Shown here: piece by piece, positions 35,225 through 43,386 of the stretch | Position numbering within the stretch: position 1 is the stretch's first letter | Layout of the letters: every line of letters starts with the position of its first letter | DNA from: Nitrospira sp. ST-bin5 | GTDB taxonomy: Bacteria; Nitrospirota; Nitrospiria; Nitrospirales; Nitrospiraceae | NCBI GenBank assembly: GCA_002083555.1 | Contig: MSXN01000004.1 | Span: 127,393-191,392 of the forward strand | DNA length: 64,000 nucleotides | Direction of reading: 5' to 3' | Notes under the pieces: generated by a model | The model's input: only the letters and a program-made list of their open reading frames with translations | The model's database searches: none | What the model was told of the DNA's origin: nothing | Position numbers and translations under genes: made by a program

Positions 35225-36181
35225 ATGCCAGCTCCGCCTCGGTCGGTCCGCCGCATACTCGTCATACTCCTGGCACTTGCCGTCCTGGGACTTCCGACCG
35301 GCTGGATCACTCGCGCCGCCACACTCGCATCTCTGACCACTGAATCAACGCCTCAGGCACTGCAGAACAACGACCAGCCTGAAACAGATCCCGCAGCCGC
35401 ACTGCTCCAACAAGGCATTACTCTCCTGGACAAGAAGAACGCCGGAGGAGCCATTGCGGTCCTGGAACGCGCGGTCGCCCTTGCCCCCGACCTCGTCGAG
35501 GCGCACTACCAGCTCGGACAGGCCTTCGAAGACGTGCACGAGAGCCGACGAGCCATCACAGAATATGAGACCGTCTCCACCTTATCGCCGGATCATCTCG
35601 ATGCCCAGTTCCGGCTCGGCCTGCTCTATGCCCAGCAAGAGGACCCGAGCCAGGCCATTCAACCCTTCAGCGCGATTCTTCGCGCCAACCCGCAGCATCA
35701 ATCCGCACGATACAACCTCGGCCTCGTGCTGAAGAAAGTCGGCCGGCCTGATCAGGCGCAACGCCATTTCGAACTCGTGTTGGCACAGAATCCCTCCCAC
35801 GCCGGAGCCCATACCAATCTCGGCAACATCTGGCACGACAAGCAGGATCTCCAGCGTGCCATCGCTGAATACCGCGCCGCTCTGCTCCACACCCCCGACC
35901 ATCTCATGGCCCGCCGCAATCTGGCGATGGTGCTCCTAGAACAAGGCGATGAAGACGGAGCCCTCGCCGAGTACGCCCGAGCCATTGCCCTCCATCACGG
36001 CGACCCCGTACTGCACGCCGAATATGCCGCGCTCTTGCGCCAGGCCGGGCATACGTCGGAAGCAGAACGCGAATATCGCCAAGCCTTGGCGCATCTACCG
36101 CTCACCCCGGAACAGTCCGACCGCCGTACGCAGATCGAAGTCGGCCTGCGCGAAATTTACGCCTCCCAAAGCACGCAATAG
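35225..36181 (+). CDS. Exported TPR protein
   Basis: The 318-residue protein has a signal or anchor segment (about 9-33) and at least six TPR units covering about 55-290, with the consensus seen in AIAVLERAVALAPDLVEAHYQLG, AIQPFSAILRANPQHQSARYNLG and AIAEYRAALLHTPDHLMARRNL. TPRs mediate protein contacts, and many exported ones sit on polysaccharide or secretion machines. It lies 28 nt after the OmpA-family lipoprotein and probably shares its transcript. No enzyme domain is present. Confidence 0.85.
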   Translation: MPAPPRSVRRILVILLALAVLGLPTGWITRAATLASLTTESTPQALQNNDQPETDPAAALLQQGITLLDKKNAGGAIAVLERAVALAPDLVEAHYQLGQAFEDVHESRRAITEYETVSTLSPDHLDAQFRLGLLYAQQEDPSQAIQPFSAILRANPQHQSARYNLGLVLKKVGRPDQAQRHFELVLAQNPSHAGAHTNLGNIWHDKQDLQRAIAEYRAALLHTPDHLMARRNLAMVLLEQGDEDGALAEYARAIALHHGDPVLHAEYAALLRQAGHTSEAEREYRQALAHLPLTPEQSDRRTQIEVGLREIYASQSTQ

Positions 36182-36239
36182 CAGCGGCCCGCTTGGTTGA
36201 GTCAATGACCGATGGCAGCGCGTAATGACATGCCTGCAA

Positions 36240-36455
36240 TTACTGAGATACGGGAGGACTCACCGAGGCGGGATACTGGCCACCATAGTCGCACCGCGTT
36301 TCGTAGACGCGGTCTGATTTCATCTGATAGGTCGAACAAGGGCGGCCGTTGGGATCCGTGGAAGAGCCGATCGGAATGCCCGGTGATCGATCAATCGATT
36401 CACAAGCGGTCACAAACAGACAGGCGGTCATGACAAAGAAGGTGCGGCCTCTCAT
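36240..36455 (-). CDS. Small lipoprotein
   Basis: The 71-residue protein has a basic start (MRGR), a short hydrophobic stretch and the lipobox VTAC (Cys at about 17), then a Pro/Ser-rich mature part with two further Cys (about 39 and 54) that may pair. The start at 36455 is chosen because AAGGAG precedes it; the frame open to 36557 has no such site. I recognise no family. It lies 103 bp downstream of the next minus-strand gene and could be read from it. Confidence 0.6.
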   Translation of the reverse strand: MRGRTFFVMTACLFVTACESIDRSPGIPIGSSTDPNGRPCSTYQMKSDRVYETRCDYGGQYPASVSPPVSQ

Positions 36456-36558
36456 AGCACACTCCTTGCGCAGAACGGTGCCCCCACAACAGAATCGATG
36501 AGAGACCACCATAAACAAGGGGTGTGCACAGGACAGACTTCCCCCTTCTCGCCCCAAG

Positions 36559-37635
36559 TTACGGTTTCTTCTGACTCACCACGATGGCGCGAAGCAGCGA
36601 TTCGAGCTTGGCCCTGGCATCCTGGCTCGACCCGTTCGTCGTCAGGGACAGATGCAGATCGATCCAGGTCCCCGCCTGCACCCAGTGCGCATGGAGATGC
36701 GTATTCGTGAAGTTGGGAACGGCGCGCTCGTAGGCAATCGTCTCCCAGTTGCCCAGTCGGCCGAACGCCACGTGCTGCGCATCGGCCAGCCCGTTCTTTT
36801 TCGACACCGCGACCTCGTCCGCCCAGATCTTCTGGAGGCCGGGAAAGGCCTGGTCCGACTCGACCCATCCGGACATGATCACCTGCTTCACGTCGTCCCG
36901 GAAATGAAAATAGCGCGGATTGTCGGTCGGGCCTCCAATCGCGCTGTTCGTGAGCGACAACCCGTTATGCGGAATGCGCAGGCCGAGGCGGCTGGCCGGA
37001 ACCGTGAGCACATAGGCCTGTTCGGTCTTCGTGATCTGCAGCGCATCGGGGCGAGCGGCATGGCCCTGCGGAGCCGTCTGCTTTGTGGAATGCACCGCCC
37101 CTTCCAGCATCGCCATCGCCGCGCGATTCACCGGATCGGAGCCATCCTGCGACAGGATCGTGAACGAGATCAGCAGATCCCCCACGCGCAACATCCCCTG
37201 ATCCATCCGCTTGAACTCGCCGGGAGTGGGAGTCCGGTCGGTGGCCGTATAGTGGAATCCGACGCCCGTGGAGCCCTTCATCTCCTCCACGGTCAACGCC
37301 GTATCGAGCACCTGCACTTTCGCCTGCTCCGCCGCCAACTCCACCTTCTTTCTGATTTCCGCGGCGACAGGGAGCTGAGCTCCGGAGCGGTCGGTCCAGA
37401 TCGGCGTCAGCAAGACCTTGAACGCCGCACCGTTCTCCGGCACGAACAGGATCGTCGGCGGAAGACCGTTCGGCGGCTGCGAGACTTTGTCTTTCCAGGA
37501 AGCGGGCACCGTAAGCTGGAGACTCCCGTGCTGACCCAACGCATAGTTCCGTGCAGCCGTCGCCTCGGCAAACGCCGGAGCCGTTCCCAACATCATCCCA
37601 ACCACCATCAATAGTCGGATCACCGTGAAACGCAT
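36559..37635 (-). CDS. Exported protein of unknown function
   Basis: The 358-residue protein has a signal peptide (about 1-23, ending AFA) and what looks like two similar beta-alpha halves: the first begins GSLQLTVPASWKDKV (about 38-52) and the second LTVPASRLGLRIPHNGLSL (about 213-231), suggesting an internal duplication of a PsbP/MOG1-like fold. ATG 37635 is chosen for the GGAGG 7 nt upstream. It is the first of two minus-strand genes. A lipid- or metal-related periplasmic role is possible but not shown. Confidence 0.62.
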   Translation of the reverse strand: MRFTVIRLLMVVGMMLGTAPAFAEATAARNYALGQHGSLQLTVPASWKDKVSQPPNGLPPTILFVPENGAAFKVLLTPIWTDRSGAQLPVAAEIRKKVELAAEQAKVQVLDTALTVEEMKGSTGVGFHYTATDRTPTPGEFKRMDQGMLRVGDLLISFTILSQDGSDPVNRAAMAMLEGAVHSTKQTAPQGHAARPDALQITKTEQAYVLTVPASRLGLRIPHNGLSLTNSAIGGPTDNPRYFHFRDDVKQVIMSGWVESDQAFPGLQKIWADEVAVSKKNGLADAQHVAFGRLGNWETIAYERAVPNFTNTHLHAHWVQAGTWIDLHLSLTTNGSSQDARAKLESLLRAIVVSQKKP

Positions 37636-37887
37636 CACCCTACCTCCAAGAAATCAGAAGCACCTGCCACCCACGCCGGGCCGGAGCAACAGTACACGAG
37701 ATCAGCCCTCAAACCCAATCCTTCATTTCGCCCAGAACTCGGTCTCCATCACAATACGATGGCTCGCCACGTAGAGGTCAGAACAGGTTACGGGCCAAAG
37801 GAAGGATGGAAGACTTACGCGACAGAAGAGTCGCATAAACGAGGCCGCTGAGGCTAATGGAATGTCCGACCAGTTGCCGGTTCCTGA

Positions 37888-38319
37888 TTACTCCAGCTGA
37901 GGAAGATCCTCAACCCACAAGACACGGCGACCATAGGCTCCCCCCGTCAGCGAGGAATAGAACTTACGATCTGCCGTGACCATCACGCTATCAACCGCTT
38001 CGGCCAAGGCAAGATAGAGGCAATCGTACAGGCTTCGTTGCGTATCCAGCGCAAGCTGATAGGCCGCAGGAAAGAGCCGGTCATCAGTATGCCGCTGCAG
38101 CGGGAGGTGCTTCAGCTCCTTCAGCACCACATCGCCTTCAGCCCGGGTAAGCTCCCCGCGACGAATCCTTTTGGCCAGCACATTGCCGACCTCCAGCGTC
38201 ATCAGTGCGGGCACGTGCAATCGGTAGCGCGGAGGGCACAACCGAAGCGCCGCCTCCGAATGGATCTCCGGAAGGAACCACTTGATCACTACACTCGCGT
38301 CGACCACATAGCGATTCAC
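37888..38319 (-). CDS. VapC-type PIN-domain toxin
   Basis: The 143-residue PIN ribonuclease has the acidic metal site: Asp7 and the VVDASVVIKWF start, a Glu in TLEVGNVLAKR, the helix YDCLYLALAE with Asp at about 98, and VTADRKFY with Asp. Such toxins cleave RNA when freed from the antitoxin. Its start overlaps the stop of the antitoxin gene by 4 nt (ATGA), the usual VapBC coupling. All four expected acidic positions are present, so it is probably active. Confidence 0.9.
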   Translation of the reverse strand: MNRYVVDASVVIKWFLPEIHSEAALRLCPPRYRLHVPALMTLEVGNVLAKRIRRGELTRAEGDVVLKELKHLPLQRHTDDRLFPAAYQLALDTQRSLYDCLYLALAEAVDSVMVTADRKFYSSLTGGAYGRRVLWVEDLPQLE

Positions 38320-38549
38320 CGATCACGGTCCTCACGGATCAGTGCGGCACTGTCACTGAATTTCCTCCCGGACTTCCCCAATCGCTTCCGCAATCCTTCG
38401 ATCCGCTTCCAGGCCCCCTCGTAGTCGGGAACTGCGTCTTCGAGAATCGTCTTCACTTCAGATTGCAGAGACCGGCCATGCTCCTTCGCCCGCTTCTTCA
38501 AGCGATCGACAATTTTGTCATCCAGTTGTCGAACAAGCACCTGCGCCAT
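38316..38549 (-). CDS. Ribbon-helix-helix antitoxin (FitA/VapB-like)
   Basis: The 77-residue protein has an Arc/FitA ribbon-helix-helix start (AQVLVRQLDDKIVDRLKKRA, then HGRSLQSEVKTILEDAV) for DNA binding and a charged C-terminal tail that would wrap the toxin. The start at 38549 follows GGGAGG, while a GTG two codons earlier gives almost the same protein. Its stop overlaps the toxin start. A sigma-70-like promoter with TGCTATC direct repeats lies upstream. Confidence 0.87.
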   Translation of the reverse strand: MAQVLVRQLDDKIVDRLKKRAKEHGRSLQSEVKTILEDAVPDYEGAWKRIEGLRKRLGKSGRKFSDSAALIREDRDR

Positions 38550-38573
38550 ACACACCTCCCGAATTCACCAATT

Positions 38574-38611
38574 GATAGCAGAACGATAGCAGACGACGAC
38601 TCAACGGTCAA
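38574..38611 (-). promoter_or_regulatory. VapBC promoter with direct-repeat operator
   Basis: On the minus strand, TTGACC (38606-38611) and TATCGT (38583-38588) are 17 bp apart, a good sigma-70 spacing. TGCTATC occurs twice (38585-38591 and 38574-38580), exactly 11 bp apart, so two antitoxin dimers could bind the same face and cover the -10 region. The antitoxin start is at 38549. Confidence 0.55.
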
Positions 38612-38748
38612 TGCGCGTAACGACCGTACGCCGCTGGCAAGCTGACGCGACACTGATATAGAGGGCTTCCTGGCAGATCGGCAGGGAGAAAAAATCAGAA
38701 GGCCATGCTCGACGCTTGCAACGCAATGGGTGATACGGGAACTACCGC

Positions 38749-39132
38749 TTACGTGCTCCCAATAGGCCATTCCGACGAGTCGCGTCGTCCCGACCGAACC
38801 TTCAGCAAATGAATGAGCTCGGTTCGCAGCTTGCGATTGAGCCGTTGCCTAGTCTCATCCGGCAGGCGGACAAACTCCACACCAAACTGATGGCCCTCAA
38901 CCCATTTGATCGTGCCAAGCTCAATGGCGAGCGCGTGCGCCTGATCCGGAAGCAGGATACTCACGCGCACCTCACAGCCGCAGAGCACCTCGCGATCGGA
39001 CAAGACCGAACACCCGCTGAACGACAGGTTGGTCAAGACCCCTTCGCCGACAAACGGAGCCCCGCCGAAGATGACCGGGTAGTGGAGCTGATACCGGGGA
39101 TAGATCCGGCTATAAGAAAGTGATGCCACCAT
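38749..39132 (-). CDS. PilZ-domain protein
   Basis: The 127-residue protein is essentially one PilZ domain: YPRYQLHYPVIFGG at about 11-24, then LTNLSFSGCSVLSD holding the NxSxxG motif (N at about 36), strands VRVSILLPD and GTIKWVEGHQFGVEFV, and a C-terminal helix. The first motif has only part of the usual RxxxR, so cyclic-di-GMP binding is likely but not certain. The start is placed after GGAGG although the spacing is tight. It is not in an operon. Confidence 0.8.
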   Translation of the reverse strand: MVASLSYSRIYPRYQLHYPVIFGGAPFVGEGVLTNLSFSGCSVLSDREVLCGCEVRVSILLPDQAHALAIELGTIKWVEGHQFGVEFVRLPDETRQRLNRKLRTELIHLLKVRSGRRDSSEWPIGST

Positions 39133-39367
39133 GACCTCCGTACAGCCGGATTGTACTGAGCCGGGTACGCGGATCGATATCCTACCTAGGAAGGGGGAGC
39201 CGAACGTCTCTCCATGTGTGAAACGCCTGAATCGATGCATATAGCAGTTAGGACTCAATGAAGAATAATGTTCCGGATAAGGTAATGGCGCCCGGCACCC
39301 GATTGAAAACACCCCCACGCCTGTACGACAATCGCCACATCATTCAAATCGGCGAAAGGACACGTTC

Positions 39368-39784
39368 ATGGAAACCCCCTTGCTCGAAACACCGCCCGAC
39401 AATGCGGTCCACAGCTTTGTCTCGCTCGGTTATATAGCGGCCTATGATGCGCCATTAAATTGCGATTTCGCCTTCCTCGCATACAAGGAGACGGATAAGG
39501 ATTCAGGCAACTGGCGGGTGCGCATACGCTCGACGCAGACCGTGGGGGCCGTCCTTGAAGCCCCCATGATTGCGAGCAAAGCGCGGGAAACCGGAGCCCA
39601 AGGAAAGCCGTTTTTTCTCTGGGGATACAAGCTGGAACCCAGCGCGGCGGATCAGCGTCAGATCGAGTTTCGCGTGTATCAGGAAGGCGGGACGCCGAAA
39701 GAACTGGAAATTTTCGTCCGGCTGAGGCTGTTCGACCAGAGCGCCGACACACCGCAGAGCCTCCGCGTGCCCTGGCCGGCGTAA
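39368..39784 (+). CDS. Soluble protein of unknown function
   Basis: The 138-residue protein has no signal sequence or membrane segment and looks like a mixed beta fold (FVSLGYIAAYDAPLNCDFAFL, NWRVRIRSTQ, IEFRVYQEGGTPKELEIFV). I recognise no family. The ATG follows AAAGGA. It precedes the ECF sigma operon by about 130 bp, which includes the ECF promoter, so it is likely a separate unit. Codon use is like its neighbours. The regular strand pattern supports real coding. Confidence 0.55.
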   Translation: METPLLETPPDNAVHSFVSLGYIAAYDAPLNCDFAFLAYKETDKDSGNWRVRIRSTQTVGAVLEAPMIASKARETGAQGKPFFLWGYKLEPSAADQRQIEFRVYQEGGTPKELEIFVRLRLFDQSADTPQSLRVPWPA

Positions 39785-39918
39785 CCCCGGGCCAGACCAC
39801 CAGCTGACGGAGCGATCCAGCGGCCTTCCTCATTGCCATCACTGCCGCAACAGGTTGCCACGCTTCCACTGGCTCCGGACAATCGGCGCCCCCTATACTG
39901 CCGCTGCATGAGCCCTCG

Positions 39919-39947
39919 TGTAAGAAATCGAGCCTCGCCGCGATAGA
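39919..39947 (+). promoter_or_regulatory. ECF-type promoter, copy 1 (sigma operon)
   Basis: TGTAAGAAAT (39919-39928), a 12-nt spacer and CGATAGA (39941-39947) lie 70 nt upstream of the ECF sigma start. The same two boxes with the same spacing recur at 40952-40980 before the YHS gene. This spacing and G/A-rich -35 style fit ECF-class promoters, so the sigma factor probably reads its own operon from here. Confidence 0.7.
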
Positions 39948-40017
39948 CAGCAGAGAGGCTGGCGGCCTCGGCGCGAAGAGAGGACTCGACCGGCACCGAA
40001 GGAGCAGGACCTGCCGC

Positions 40018-40611
40018 ATGACAGATCGAATCACAACTGACGCCCAGTCCCTCATCGATGCCCATGGAGACGCGCTCTACCGGTTTGCGCTCGTCCGCGT
40101 GAGAGACAAAGATGCCGCCGAGGATTTGGTGCAGGAAACCTTCCTGGCCGCCCTGCAAGGCACCTACCGGGAAAGCGGGCCGACAGCGGAGCGCAGATGG
40201 ATGATCGGCATCATGAAACATAAAGTGATCGACTATTTCCGCCGGACCAGCCGGGAGCCGATCCAGCAAGCCGATCAGTCTGGCCGCGCAGCGGAAGACA
40301 CGTTTCTTGACGACGGCCATTGGAAACCGGAAGCCGCCCCGATGCAGGCCTGGACGGAACAGCCGGACCGGCTGATCGAACGGCGCCAGTTTTGGGAGGC
40401 GCTGGCCGGCTGCATGGATCGGCTCCCGCCGCGGGCGGCCCAGGTCTTTACCTTGCGGGAACTCGATGAGCTGGAGACGGACCAGATTTGCGAACTGCTC
40501 CAGCTGACCCCGACCAACTTCGGCGTCATCCTGTATCGGGCCAGAAAACAACTCCGAGACTGTTTGGGCAGCCGGTATTTCGGTCAGGCACAAGAAGGAC
40601 TCAACGCATGA
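40018..40611 (+). CDS. ECF-subfamily RNA polymerase sigma factor
   Basis: The 197-residue protein has sigma region 2 (about 8-85: LIDAHGDALYRFALVRV, KDAAEDLVQETFLAAL, WMIGIMKHKVIDYFRR), a linker and region 4 (about 128-185: LPPRAAQVFTLRELDELETDQICELLQLTPTNFGVILYRARKQL). It would direct polymerase to special promoters. The next gene overlaps its stop by 4 nt and encodes a zinc-finger anti-sigma factor. A promoter motif found upstream of both this gene and the YHS gene suggests autoregulation. The signal is unknown. Confidence 0.92.
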   Translation: MTDRITTDAQSLIDAHGDALYRFALVRVRDKDAAEDLVQETFLAALQGTYRESGPTAERRWMIGIMKHKVIDYFRRTSREPIQQADQSGRAAEDTFLDDGHWKPEAAPMQAWTEQPDRLIERRQFWEALAGCMDRLPPRAAQVFTLRELDELETDQICELLQLTPTNFGVILYRARKQLRDCLGSRYFGQAQEGLNA

Positions 40612-40889
40612 GCCGGCGCGCCTCCCTCATCTACACATGCCAGGACATGTCGCGGCTGCTGTCCGACGCGATGGATCGCACACTGCCCTGGCACACACGC
40701 CTGCGCATGCAGCTGCACCTCCGCATCTGCCTCCTCTGCCGGCAATACCAGCATCAATTGGCCCTCTTGCGCGCCGTGCTGCGCAAGCACGACAACCAGC
40801 TCACCGAGGCCGAGCACACCCATGCGCCCGGCCTCTCCCCCGAAGCCAAAGCCCGCATTCAACGTGCGCTTGATTCTCACGACCGCTAG
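40608..40889 (+). CDS. Zinc-finger (zf-HC2-like) anti-sigma factor
   Basis: The 93-residue protein holds the HxxxCxxC zinc site at about residues 36-44 (HLRICLLC, with CQDMSRLLSDAMD before it), the pattern of ZAS-domain anti-sigma factors. It is soluble: no membrane helix follows the zinc finger, so signal reception would be cytosolic, for example through Cys oxidation. The ATG overlaps the sigma gene stop (ATGA), which ensures coupled synthesis. The C-terminal half is charged and probably flexible. Confidence 0.8.
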   Translation: MSRRASLIYTCQDMSRLLSDAMDRTLPWHTRLRMQLHLRICLLCRQYQHQLALLRAVLRKHDNQLTEAEHTHAPGLSPEAKARIQRALDSHDR

Positions 40890-40951
40890 TCCGCTCATCT
40901 GGCACGCCGGACCGCGCGACCATTCCATTCCAAGCCTCAGGATCTTCGCCC

Positions 40952-40980
40952 TGTAAGAAATTCTCCTCCCGCACGATAGA
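40952..40980 (+). promoter_or_regulatory. ECF-type promoter, copy 2 (YHS gene)
   Basis: TGTAAGAAAT (40952-40961), 12 nt, and CGATAGA (40974-40980) match the promoter before the sigma gene base for base in both boxes. It lies 56 nt upstream of the YHS protein start, so the YHS gene is probably a target of the adjacent ECF sigma factor. Confidence 0.7.
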
Positions 40981-41036
40981 GCAGCATCCGGAGAATCATT
41001 CCGGTTCTCATCCACCACTGTTCAAGGAGGGGCTCT

Positions 41037-41498
41037 ATGACAGGATTCACACAACGCATCATCGCCGGGCTGGCATTACTCGCCAGCGTCGCGGCCGGTC
41101 CGGCCTTCGCCGCCGATGTCACCCACAGCACACCGGGCCTCAGCGGCTATGATCCCGTCGCCTATTTCACCGACGGCAAACCGGTCAAAGGATCGGGCTA
41201 TCACGTGACCATGCACGAGGGCGTCACCTACGCCTTCGCCAACGCCGACCATAAGAAGCTCTTCATCGCCAATCCGAAACAGTACCTCCCCGCCTTCGGA
41301 GGCTATTGTGCCTATGGCGTCGCCGTCGGAAAGAAATTCGTGGCGGATCCGGAAATGTGGAAAGTCGTGGATGGAACCCTGTACTTGAACCTGGACAAGG
41401 GCATTCAGGAGAAGTGGCAGAAGGATATCCCAGGTCACATCAAGAAAGCCGAGGCCAACTGGTCAGAGATCAAGGACAAATCGCCCGACGCGTTGTAA
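41037..41498 (+). CDS. Exported YHS-domain protein
   Basis: The 153-residue protein has a signal peptide (about 1-26, ending AFAA) and a YHS-type domain (about 35-110): GLSGYDPVAYFTDGKPVKG, YHVTMHEGVTYAFANADHKKLF, then YLPAFGGYCAYGVAVGKK with one Cys. Related YHS proteins bind metals such as copper or act as small periplasmic stress proteins. The start follows AAGGAGG. A copy of the ECF promoter motif lies 56 nt upstream, so it is likely the main output of the ECF circuit. A hairpin follows at 41508. Confidence 0.87.
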   Translation: MTGFTQRIIAGLALLASVAAGPAFAADVTHSTPGLSGYDPVAYFTDGKPVKGSGYHVTMHEGVTYAFANADHKKLFIANPKQYLPAFGGYCAYGVAVGKKFVADPEMWKVVDGTLYLNLDKGIQEKWQKDIPGHIKKAEANWSEIKDKSPDAL

Positions 41499-41507
41499 AC
41501 CGCCCCA

Positions 41508-41535
41508 GGCCCGCCGCTCGACCGAACGGCGGGCC
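41508..41535 (+). terminator. 9-bp perfect hairpin after the YHS gene
   Basis: GGCCCGCCG (41508-41516) pairs exactly with CGGCGGGCC (41527-41535) across a 10-nt loop, 9 nt after the YHS stop codon. The stem is all G-C. No T-run follows, so it is a probable but unproven terminator. Confidence 0.6.
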
Positions 41536-41640
41536 GATGCCGAGCACCCTTCGAAATAGCTGCAGACTGCCCCGGAGATCGTCCCGGCTTGACCACAGTC
41601 CGCACGCGATGTACCTTGACCGTGTACACAGGAGGATGCC

Positions 41641-41877
41641 ATGGGAACCGTCAATGTCAAAGAAACGCGGCGCCAGCTCAAGACATTACTTGATCGCGTT
41701 GAAGCCGGTGAGACCATCACCATTGCCCGCCATGGAGCCGTCGTCGCCAAGTTAGTGCCGCCGGCAAAGCGCCCTAAACGCCTGCCATCACTCGTGGCCC
41801 TACGCCGCACGATCAGGCCGAAAGGTCGCTCATTAAGCAGTACGGTCCAGCAGGCCAGAACTGCGGAACGCGCGTGA
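41641..41877 (+). CDS. Phd/YefM-type antitoxin
   Basis: The 78-residue protein begins MGTVNVKETRRQLKTLLDRVEAGETITIARHG, the Phd/YefM DNA-binding fold, and ends in a basic and Ser-rich tail that would bind a toxin. The start follows AGGAGG. Its last bases overlap a small PIN gene (GTGA), the usual toxin position, but that gene is drastically shortened. The palindrome GTGTACAC upstream may be part of the operator. Confidence 0.85.
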   Translation: MGTVNVKETRRQLKTLLDRVEAGETITIARHGAVVAKLVPPAKRPKRLPSLVALRRTIRPKGRSLSSTVQQARTAERA

Positions 41878-42059
41878 CGACCTACGTCGATACCAGCATC
41901 CTCGCGACCCACTACACCCTCCGCACACTCGACGCCCTGCACCTCGCAGTCGCCGAATCCGCCGGAGCCTCCACTCTCACCGCAGACAAGCGGCTGGCTA
42001 CAGAAGCACAGGCCCTCGGCCTCCCCGTTAAACTGCTCGCCACCCCTCCGCGCCGCTAA
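41874..42059 (+). pseudogene. PIN toxin gene with a large internal deletion
   Basis: The 61-residue product has the start of a PIN toxin (TTYVDTSILA, with the first Asp) joined directly to its last part (TLRTLDALHLAVAESAGASTLTADKRLA). PIN toxins are about 130-140 residues, so the middle, which carries a catalytic Glu, is missing. The deletion keeps the frame. The protein would not be a working nuclease but might still touch the antitoxin. The GTG start overlaps the Phd-type antitoxin stop. Confidence 0.75.
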
Positions 42060-42176
42060 CCTCAAGCACAGGGCTGGTTCACATTGACACCTCGTTTTCA
42101 TTGCATTTACTATTTTCACGGCGGATTCGCGTCATTTCAGCCAGAGATATGAGCCTGGAGGAACGGAGAGCCTATC

Positions 42177-42467
42177 ATGCAGAAACTCAAAAAGAGACCG
42201 AAGTTCAAGAGTGAGAAACAGGAAGCCGATTTTTGGGCTTCACATGACTCCACGGAGTATATCGACTACGCCAAGAGCCAACGTGTGGTATTTCCCCGTC
42301 TCAAACCCTCGACCGAAACCATTTCCCTCAGGCTGCCGAAATCCTTACTCGATCAACTGAAGACCTTGGCCAACAAACGCGACGTGCCCTATCAAACCCT
42401 GCTCAAACTGTTCGTCCTCGAACGCGTCGAAGCGGAACTCCACCGCAAGACCGCGAAAGCTTCATAA
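42177..42467 (+). CDS. BrnA/CopG-family antitoxin without toxin
   Basis: The 96-residue protein matches the CopG_antitoxin (BrnA) family: EADFWASHDSTEYIDYAKSQ at about 20-39, then a ribbon-helix-helix C-terminus (TISLRLPKSLLDQLKTLANK and VPYQTLLKLFVLERV). BrnA normally follows a BrnT toxin gene. No such toxin frame exists upstream; the preceding gene is the PIN remnant. It may be an orphan that regulates other systems. A GGAGG-like site precedes the start. Confidence 0.83.
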   Translation: MQKLKKRPKFKSEKQEADFWASHDSTEYIDYAKSQRVVFPRLKPSTETISLRLPKSLLDQLKTLANKRDVPYQTLLKLFVLERVEAELHRKTAKAS

Positions 42468-42499
42468 GCGCGAGCATCGACATCGCATAACACTCACCG

Positions 42500-42760
42500 T
42501 TACTTCGGCTTGGGAACAGCCTGCCCCTTCGGCTCGCTCTGCGCCCGTTCTATCCTGCACTCCCCGTCTTCACAGGTCTTCGCCTTGGCTTCCTTCTTGT
42601 CCGCGCAAGACCTCTTGTCTTCCTGGCTGATCGCGTTCTCAAGGCATTTCTTCAACTCCGCACGAGCCGCCGCGAGGCAATCCTGGCAAGGGCTTTGTGC
42701 AGCAAGAGGCGCTGCGAACAAGAGCAACATGAGTGACGCGACAGCAACCGTGCCGTTCAT
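42500..42760 (-). CDS. Small exported Cys-rich protein
   Basis: The 86-residue protein has a signal peptide (about 1-21, ending LAA) and six Cys (in PCQDC, KKCLEN, RSCADK, KTCEDGECR), which could make three disulfides in the periplasm. The mature part is strongly charged and probably helical. I recognise no family. It faces the BrnA gene and its promoter would lie in the long gap to the right. Confidence 0.65.
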   Translation of the reverse strand: MNGTVAVASLMLLLFAAPLAAQSPCQDCLAAARAELKKCLENAISQEDKRSCADKKEAKAKTCEDGECRIERAQSEPKGQAVPKPK

Positions 42761-43386
42761 AACAAACCCTCCTCTGCGAAGAGACTCCGAAGCACCGCTC
42801 GCTCACCGACGGATACGTCAGACAACTTCATTCGACAGGCATGTAGGGAGTATGAACTTATGCCCGGCAGGGAAACAGATCAAGAATGAACTCTGCGCAG
42901 CAGCTGTTCAGAGAGAAACGGTCTGACTCCCCTGCAAGATCACACTGACTAAGAAACAAGATTACTCAACAGCCAAATATTTACTCATATCTATTTCACT
43001 ACATGTTCAATCTAAGTGCTTGCATACCTAGCGACTAGAGCCATCTATCACTGACCGAAAGAGGGGATCGAATTACCTCTAATCTCGTGGTACCGTCCGC
43101 CCCCCATTCGAAAAGGATTGAGCAACAACGAGGCTCATCATGATCGATAATTTGGTTCTCGATACCCGCGCGGTGGAGAAGATTAAGACCTCGATCAAAT
43201 CACAACTGAATCCATTCTTGCACCCACCTGAGAGTAACCTATCGCCACATACTCAACCGAAATGGTTCCTGAAGCGCTTCCCATCCCCCGGTTGGAACCG
43301 ATGCCCCGGCCACGTGGGCGGTCGAATGGGTCGCAGAGCAATGGCTCCCGACCCCTTTTATTCGACCGGACTTTTTGAGGTGATCT
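42761..43386. other. Intergenic left edge of the low-GC island
   Basis: About 625 bp with no convincing gene. Base composition shifts to lower GC from about 42940. A plus-strand frame of 84 codons (43140-43394) has GAGG before its ATG and overlaps the next gene by 8 nt, but its C-terminal half is Arg/Gly/Pro-rich with no motif, so I do not call it. The gap probably holds promoters for the genes on both sides. Confidence 0.35.
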
